Shown here piece after piece: positions 58,682-64,000 of a DNA stretch of 64,000 nucleotides. Positions within the stretch are counted from its first letter, which is position 1; each line of letters starts with the position of its first letter. The position numbers and the translations under genes are program-made. The notes under the pieces were generated by a model. It saw nothing but the letters and a program-made list of their open reading frames with translations. It ran no database searches and was not told where the DNA came from. The stretch spans positions 6,726,246-6,790,245 of the forward strand of contig JANAVB010010791.1 in assembly GCA_029216955.1 (NCBI GenBank). Direction: 5' to 3'. The DNA is from Iris pallida. Taxonomy: Eukaryota; Streptophyta; Magnoliopsida; Asparagales; Iridaceae.

Positions 58682-59755
58682 ATGAGATATGAGAAGAAAG
58701 CCAAAGAAAACAATATCAATAAGAAATGGTATCAAGATGATGCTGTCTGCTATGGCTGCAAGAAAAAGGGACACATGAAGAAAGATTGTCCTACAAACTC
58801 ATCATCAAGCAAGAAGAGCAACAAGTATGAGAAAGGGAACCTGAAGAGATCAACATCTCGAAAATATACCAACACCAGCATATGGCATGAAAGTAAAGCC
58901 AGCGACTCAGAAGACGAACAATCAGAAGACGCTGCAAATATATGCTTTATGGCATCCGATCAGGTACTCTCTGAACCTGTAGTTGATACATATAATGACT
59001 TCACCTTTGAGCAATTAGGAGATGCCTTCAGTGAACTGATAAGTGATTACAGGAAACTGTGTAGGAAATATCAGACCTCTAAGAAGGTACTCAAAGAGTA
59101 CAAAGGTGAAATAGGAAGACTTACCGACCAACTAGCTGAGGTTAGAAATAATGTTAGTGAGTCTGGTGAGCTTTCATCTATTAAGCTCTTATTATACGAG
59201 ACTTCCAAGTCATCCGAAGAGAAAGACAAGGTTATTGACCAACTGAAAGAAGAACCTTCTAAAGAGAAGAAAAGTCTTCAATGTGCACAAGTCAGAATGG
59301 AAGCACTCACTTCTGACTATACTAAGTTGTATGACACTTCCAAAAGATTGGAAATTAGGTTAGGAAAACAGCCTGAGACTGCTTCTTCCTACCCTAACAC
59401 GTGTCACTTACCGAATAATCGAAACATTCCCAAACCAAACACTGTCAGACCTAACCATATCAAACCTTTACCCCAAAAGGTTAAGCCCAAACAGGATTAT
59501 AGGTATGCTTTCTTCTATACTAGAAAACCTAAACCTACCAATCATGCACATCACTCAGCTTTCAACACTCAACATGCATAATATCATTATTGTGGCCACA
59601 CTGGTCATATTTCTCCTGCATGTAGGATCAGAAAGCTTGTTGATTTAAATATTTATGCATGGATACCAAAAGCTAACATTTCAGGACCCTACAAGAAATG
59701 GGTACCAAAAGTTTCATCTGCAAACTATTTTGTAGGTGGAACACCTTTCACATGC
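58682..59755 (+). pseudogene. gag: copia gag C-terminal part with two zinc knuckles
   Basis: CYGCKKKGHMKKDC (from 58748) is a CX2CX4HX4C zinc knuckle. A long acidic and coiled-coil-like region follows (DQLAEVRNNVSESGELSSIK, DKVIDQLKEEPSKEKK). A TAA at 59579 precedes a second knuckle-like YCGHTGHISPAC (59590-59626) and the motif WIPKANISGPYKKWVPK. Two knuckles separated by a coiled coil fit SIRE-type gag. Confidence 0.75.
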
Positions 59756-60054
59756 TAAAAGCAAACAGCGGTTGTTCACGGCATATGACCGGTGACGCTA
59801 TATTATTTACAACACTATCGAAGAAGAAGAAGGAAGGTTATGTCTCCTTCGATAACAACTTGAAAGGGTATATCATTGGTATCGGTGATGTTGGTAAATC
59901 TTCCTATCCTGTGATTAAGGATGTCTGTCTGGTTACCGAGTTGAAACATAATCTACTCAGCATAAGTCATTTAGCTGATCATGGTTATGGCATCAACTTT
60001 GGCAAAGACAAATGTACTATAGTTGATAGCTCAACTGGTAGTACTATCTTTTGA
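59756..60054 (+). pseudogene. pol: copia protease, active-site Asp replaced
   Basis: KANSGCSRHMTGDAILFTTL corresponds to the copia protease active site, where the residue before SGCSRHMTG is normally Asp; here it is Asn (AAC), a G-to-A change. The rest (LKGYIIGIGDVGKSSYPVIK, ELKHNLLSISHLADHGY) is typical. The frame shifts near 60050 into integrase. The protease would be inactive. Confidence 0.85.
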
Positions 60055-61060
60055 AGGTATCAGGGAAGACAACATATTTGTTTTCTATTTGTTGGAAGAA
60101 ACTAACATTTCAGGTAGATGCTTAATGGCTAAAAGTGATGAGAGTCATCTGTGGCATATGAGACTCGATCACGCAAATATGGACACAATCTCAAGGTTAT
60201 CTACGAAGAAGCTAGTACACGGTTTACCAGACATAACATTCAAGAAGGATTCGATATGCAGCCAATATGAAAAGAACAAAGCTACTAGATCCACATTCAA
60301 GTCAGTAAATGCAGTATGTACTACTAGACCTCTACAATTGCTACATATGGACTTATTTTGTCCTAGCAGAGTTGCTAGCCTCGGAGGTAAGTTATATGCT
60401 TTTGTAATTGTAGATGATTACTCTAGATACACGTGGGTATACTTTTTGACACGCAAGAATGATGCATTATCCGAATTTGTCGCCTTTTGCAAGAAAGTAC
60501 AGAATGAAAAAGGTTACATGATCACTCGTATTAGAAGCGATCATGGTGGCGAATTCAAGAATGCAGAGTTTGAGTAATTTTGTGACACACACGGTTTTGT
60601 ACACGAGTTCTCCTGCCCTAGGACTCTACAACAAAATAGAGTTGTGGAACGTAAGAACAGAACTCTATCCGAAATGGCCAGAGTAATGTTAAACCAGTTT
60701 AGTCTACCCAAATATTTCTGGACTGAAGCTGTCAATACAGCTTGTTTTGTTCTCAATAGAGTTCTAATTCGACCCAAATCGAAGAAGACTCCATTTGAGT
60801 TATGGTTTGATAGAATTCCATCAGTTTCATATTTTAGAATATTTGGTTGTAAATATTTTATTCTTAATACAAAAGATAATTTGGGAAAGTTTGACGAAAA
60901 GGCCGATGAAGGTATATTTTTAGGTTATGCGGCCAAGAGAAAAGGATACCGAGTCTTCAACAAACGAACTATGATCATCGAAGAATCAATCAACGTCACC
61001 TTTGATGAACTGAATCAAATGACTATCGATGACAATGACGAAGATCTAACTGTACCAAGC
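60055..61060 (+). pseudogene. pol: copia integrase (zinc Cys lost, one stop)
   Basis: GAG-pre-integrase HHCC module: LWHMRLDHANM then ICSQYEKNK, in which the second Cys is Tyr (one transition). Catalytic residues: Asp in LLHMDLFCPS, Asp in IRSDHGGEFKN and Glu in NRVVERKNRTL. A TAA at 60575 splits the core. C-terminal part: KKTPFELWFDRIPSVSYFRI, IFLGYAAKRKGYRVFNKRT. Confidence 0.87.
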
Positions 61061-61990
61061 TCAACACCAGCTGATTCTCTACCAAGCTCAGCACTAGCTG
61101 ATCCTCCTAGAGAAGATCCAGGAACCAGCTACCTTCAGAGTCTGCCGAAAAGATTAAAATTTACGGCTGATCATCCAAAAGATTTGGTAATTGGTGATAA
61201 TACCAAAAGTGTAACTACTCGTACATCCAGTAGAGATATTGTTTCTAGTGTTGTATTCATTTCACAGCTAGAACCCAAAACCATTGATGAAGCATGCAGT
61301 AATAATTTTTGGATAGATGCTACACAAGAGGAATTAAACCAATTTGAACGGAATCAAGTTTGGGAACTTGTTTCCAAGCCTATTGATCATCCGATCATTG
61401 GCACCCGTTGGGTATTCCGAAATAAACTGAACAAGAATGGTTTAGTGACTCGTAATAAGGCTCGAATCGTAGCTCAAGGATACAATCAGGAAGAAGGTAT
61501 CGACTACGATGAGACTTATGCCCCAGTTGTAAGATTAGAATCCATTCGCATGTTATGTGCATTTGCATGTTTTTATAATTTAAATTATTTCAAATGGATG
61601 TCAAGAGTGCATTTTTAAATGGTTTTATAAAAGAAAAAGTTTTTGTAGCACAACCTCCAGGTTTCACAGATTTTAAATTTCCTGATCATGTTTTCAAGTT
61701 GAAGAAAGCTTTGTACGGTTTGAAACAAGTCCCTCATGCTTGGTATGATTGTCTAAGCTCTTTTCTACTTGATAACGATTTTTCAAAGGGCAAGGTTGAC
61801 ACTACTTTGTTTATTAAGTCTTTTAATGGCAAGCTTCTCTTAATACAAGTCTATGTTGATGATATTATATTTGGATCTACTGATGAATCTCTTTGTCAAG
61901 AATTCTCTAAATGTATGCAGAATGAGTTTGAGATGAGCATGATGGGAGAGCTGAAAATTCTTTTTCGGACTGCAAATCAAACAAACTGAC
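61061..61990 (+). pseudogene. pol: copia reverse transcriptase (frameshifted)
   Basis: Ser/Pro-rich linker, then WIDATQEELNQFERNQVWEL, VFRNKLNKNGLVTRNKARIV and ETYAPVVRLESIRML. The frame changes near 61590 (both frames overlap), continuing with MDVKSAFLNGFIKEKVFVAQ, ALYGLKQVPHAWYDCL and the catalytic QVYVDDIIFGS. Another shift occurs near 61960. Confidence 0.9.
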
Positions 61991-62864
61991 CATGGAACAT
62001 TCAAAAATCAAGCCAAGTACACAAAAGATTTGTTAAAGAAGTTTGATCTGGACAATGTCAAACCTATTGGCACTCCGATGGCAACTTCAACAAAGCTTGA
62101 TATTGATGAACAAGACAAGCCTGTCGACACACGTAAGTATCGAGGTATGATCGGTAGTTTACTTTATTTAACTGCTAGTCGTCCAGATATTATGTTTAGT
62201 GTTTGTCTGTGTGCACGTTTTCAAGATAATCCAAAGGAATCACATCTGTGCGCAGTTAAGCGTATCTTTCGATACCTTAAGGGCATTTCTTCTGTTGGCT
62301 TATGGTATCCCAAAACCAAGTCCTTTGACATTATTGGTTACTCGGATGCAGATTTTGCTGGATGCAAAGTTGAGAGAAAAAGTACCAGCGGTACATGTCA
62401 TTTCTTAGACAAGGCTTTAGTCTCATGGTTTAGTAAAAAGCAAAATTCTGTAGCCCTATCAACAACAGAGGCTGGGTATATCATCCGCAGGACGTTGTTG
62501 TGCTCAAATTTTGTGGATGAAACAAACCTTGGAAGACTATGATTTATTTTTTACACACATTCCCATTTTCTGTGACAACACGAGCACAATTAATTTGACT
62601 AAGAATCCAGTATGTCACTCTCGTACTAAGCATATAGAGATCCGACATCATTTTCTTAGAGATCATCATCAGAATGGAGATATTGACCTTGTATACAAAG
62701 ACACTGAGAATCAATTAGCTGTCATCTTCACAAAACCTCTAGCAGAAGATCGTTTCAATTATTTACGTCGAGAACTAGGAATTTTGGACGTCAATAATGT
62801 TAATAAATTTTGTTTTATGATTATATTTCAATACGCAAAAATTGTGTTAGAGATAAGCCAATAA
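61991..62864 (+). pseudogene. pol: copia RNase H (catalytic residues altered)
   Basis: RT end: SRPDIMFSVCLCARFQ and HLCAVKRIFRYLKG. RNase H: IGYSDADFAGCKVERKSTSG is intact, but STTEAGYI has Gly where the second Glu of the usual EAEY stands. After a frame change near 62500 the motif FCDNTSTINLTKNPV follows, and the usual LADIFTKPL reads LAVIFTKPL (Asp to Val). Activity is unlikely. Confidence 0.85.
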
Positions 62865-63424
62865 AGAGTCTGTCTGTCACCACAACTACGGTTGAAGCGA
62901 AAGCGGTACTTAAGAGTTCCCCGGTGGACCTCCGCCAGCTGGGACAGTACTCCTACAGCTAATCTGAGACAGTCGCTGTGTAACGATATTTAATCTATAA
63001 AATAATATTAATTATATTAATTGAAGGTTGAAATTACTAATCTTTGAATTAAATTTTTGAAATGAGTCAATGAAAAAAGAAAATGGCCCTAAACCAACTA
63101 ACAGAACCCCCAGGCGAATTCGTCCAGAGTTCAGACCGAATTTGGCCCGAGTTCGGTTAGTGGTATCTGGTTATATAACCAGAACCCGAGAGCCTCTTCT
63201 TCTTCATTGCTTCTAAAACCACCTTCACAGCAACAGCAGCCACGCGAAAGCTCTCCAAACCCTGTTCTTCACCACTTCGTTTCTCCCAATCTACGTGGTA
63301 AAATCCATCCAAATTTTGGATTCATGTGGAGATCGTTGTCCTCTACTACATACTTGAATCTCGGGAGGTATAACTCTATATCTCTCCTCCTTTCAAATTC
63401 GTGCATATTTACTTTATTTGCACA
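62865..63424 (+). promoter_or_regulatory. Region before env-like ORF, LTR-like words and TATA palindrome
   Basis: 560 bp without a gene. GAGTTCGGTTAGTGG (63149-63163) is identical to 15 bases of the copia LTR upstream of its TATA box (57140-57154). CTGGTTATATAACCAG (63167-63182) is a perfect 16-bp palindrome with a TATATAA core, about 245 bp before the env-like ATG. A separate promoter for the env-like ORF is possible. Confidence 0.5.
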
Positions 63425-64000
63425 ATGCCGCCTAAGGGATTCAACCCCTTCAAGAGGAAGAATACGACCAATCCTAGTGAGGAAGGATCATCTTCAAATC
63501 CACCCATGAATTCTCTCTTTTCACCAGTTCAATCGAACGATGGCGCATTCGATGGGTTTTATTTTCAAACCCTAGATCAAGCCCTTATGTGGTATGGAGA
63601 CTTCTCTATGAGATCCATATGCACAGGCGCTCCTATCAAATGGACTGTGTTTCTAGAACACCGCCCTTATTTTGAGGCATTAGGGTTACAATACGTTATT
63701 AAACTTTGTTTCCCGGTAGCTACTAATGCCATTAGACTTTTCTATTGCAATATCGTACTAAACATGTTTGACGTAAGTACTCGTGTTGGCGGACTAAATA
63801 TCGAGTTCAATGATGTCCTCTTAGCGGAAATCCTTGGTATTCCTAACGAGGGTGCACCGCTTGATGATATCACTGAATTTGATTTCCCCGACGGTACGAC
63901 ACTTGCTAGTTTCAAAGCTGAACTCTGTGCCCCTGATCGAGTTCGCTCTGGAAAGTTCAAGGCAAATAACTTGAACTTGTTTAGTTATGAATTGCATCGC
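63425..64000 (+). CDS. env-like ORF of SIRE-type element (runs off window)
   Basis: ATGCCGCCTAAG opens 192 uninterrupted codons to the window edge. N-terminus MPPKGFNPFKRKNTTNPSEE is basic and Ser/Asn-rich. From about residue 75 the pattern FEALGLQYVIKLCFPVATNA, IRLFYCNIVL and NDVLLAEILGIPNEGAPL resembles the domain annotated in plants as envelope-like or putative plant transposon protein. No signal peptide or membrane segment is seen so far. Its place after copia pol fits the env-like gene of SIRE/Maximus. Role unknown; unlike gag-pol, it is not broken in the visible part. Confidence 0.7.
   Translation, partial: MPPKGFNPFKRKNTTNPSEEGSSSNPPMNSLFSPVQSNDGAFDGFYFQTLDQALMWYGDFSMRSICTGAPIKWTVFLEHRPYFEALGLQYVIKLCFPVATNAIRLFYCNIVLNMFDVSTRVGGLNIEFNDVLLAEILGIPNEGAPLDDITEFDFPDGTTLASFKAELCAPDRVRSGKFKANNLNLFSYELHR

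Larger units (their letters stand above)
56709..64000 (+). mobile_element. SIRE-like Ty1/copia element (3' end beyond window)
   Basis: LTR, initiator-Met PBS, gag-PR-INT-RT-RNaseH order (copia type) and an env-like ORF after pol, as in the SIRE/Maximus lineage. The coding region is decayed by frameshifts and stops. The 3' LTR is not in the window, so a TSD cannot be checked. The left end is placed at TGTATGTTGG (56709), which mirrors the terminal CCTACA; TGTTGG at 56713 is an alternative. Confidence 0.85.

Overview
The window is plant nuclear DNA, most likely from a eudicot with a retrotransposon-rich genome. The evidence is a Ty3/gypsy element of the Tat lineage, Tekay/Del-like long-LTR elements, SIRE-like Ty1/copia elements with a plant initiator-tRNA primer site, TATAAATA promoters and plant-type introns. 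I cannot name the species. I found no ordinary single-copy host gene, tRNA, rRNA or CRISPR array. Almost every base belongs to a mobile element or a fragment of one, and many are nested inside each other.

Left part (1-28.5 kb). A SIRE-like copia LTR end (1-1120) adjoins a minus-strand Tat-like element (element II). Element II is split by a 17.9-kb plus-strand Tat element (element I, 3297-21153) inserted next to its primer-binding site. Element I has two LTRs, a PBS, a polypurine tract, and gag, protease, RT, RNase H, a second RNase H and integrase in one continuous reading frame. That frame is broken by 18 premature stops but no frameshift. A block of tandem repeats and three similar hairpins follows pol. 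After that comes a complete-looking transcription unit on the OPPOSITE strand: TATA box, three exons, two in-phase introns, poly(A) signal. It encodes about 1,370 residues with a plant mobile domain (PMD)-like region, a basic nuclear-localisation-like motif and a C-terminal coiled coil. A short ATGCGGC(T/C) motif is repeated through the LTRs, the gag leader, intron 1 of the antisense gene and its upstream region. Element II in turn abuts a Tekay-like element in minus orientation (element III, to 28535).

Middle part (28.5-56.7 kb). This is a pile of Tekay/Del-type long-LTR pieces: LTR fragments at 28.5-31.7 kb, a CACTA transposon terminus at 31718, a solo LTR (32701-36042, TSD ATACG), a full non-coding element on the plus strand (IV, 36463-46765, TSD GGGAT) and a full non-coding element on the minus strand (V, 47047-56701, TSD CGTAG, with a 758-bp assembly gap in one LTR). 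Elements III, IV and V share a primer-binding site matching tRNA-Ile and parts of a non-coding internal region. None carries a recognisable gag or pol, so they must depend on another element's proteins.

Right part (56.7-64 kb). A SIRE-like copia element on the plus strand has LTR, PBS, gag with zinc knuckle, protease, integrase, RT and RNase H, decayed by frameshifts, stops and lost catalytic residues. It is followed by an uninterrupted env-like ORF running off the window end. Its 3' LTR lies outside.

How the parts relate: element I could once have supplied its own capsid and enzymes; III-V are parasites of an unseen autonomous relative; the antisense PMD gene is an independent, oppositely transcribed cargo. 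Many small indels between the paired LTRs of IV and V may be real decay or long-read consensus error; this cannot be told from the sequence.
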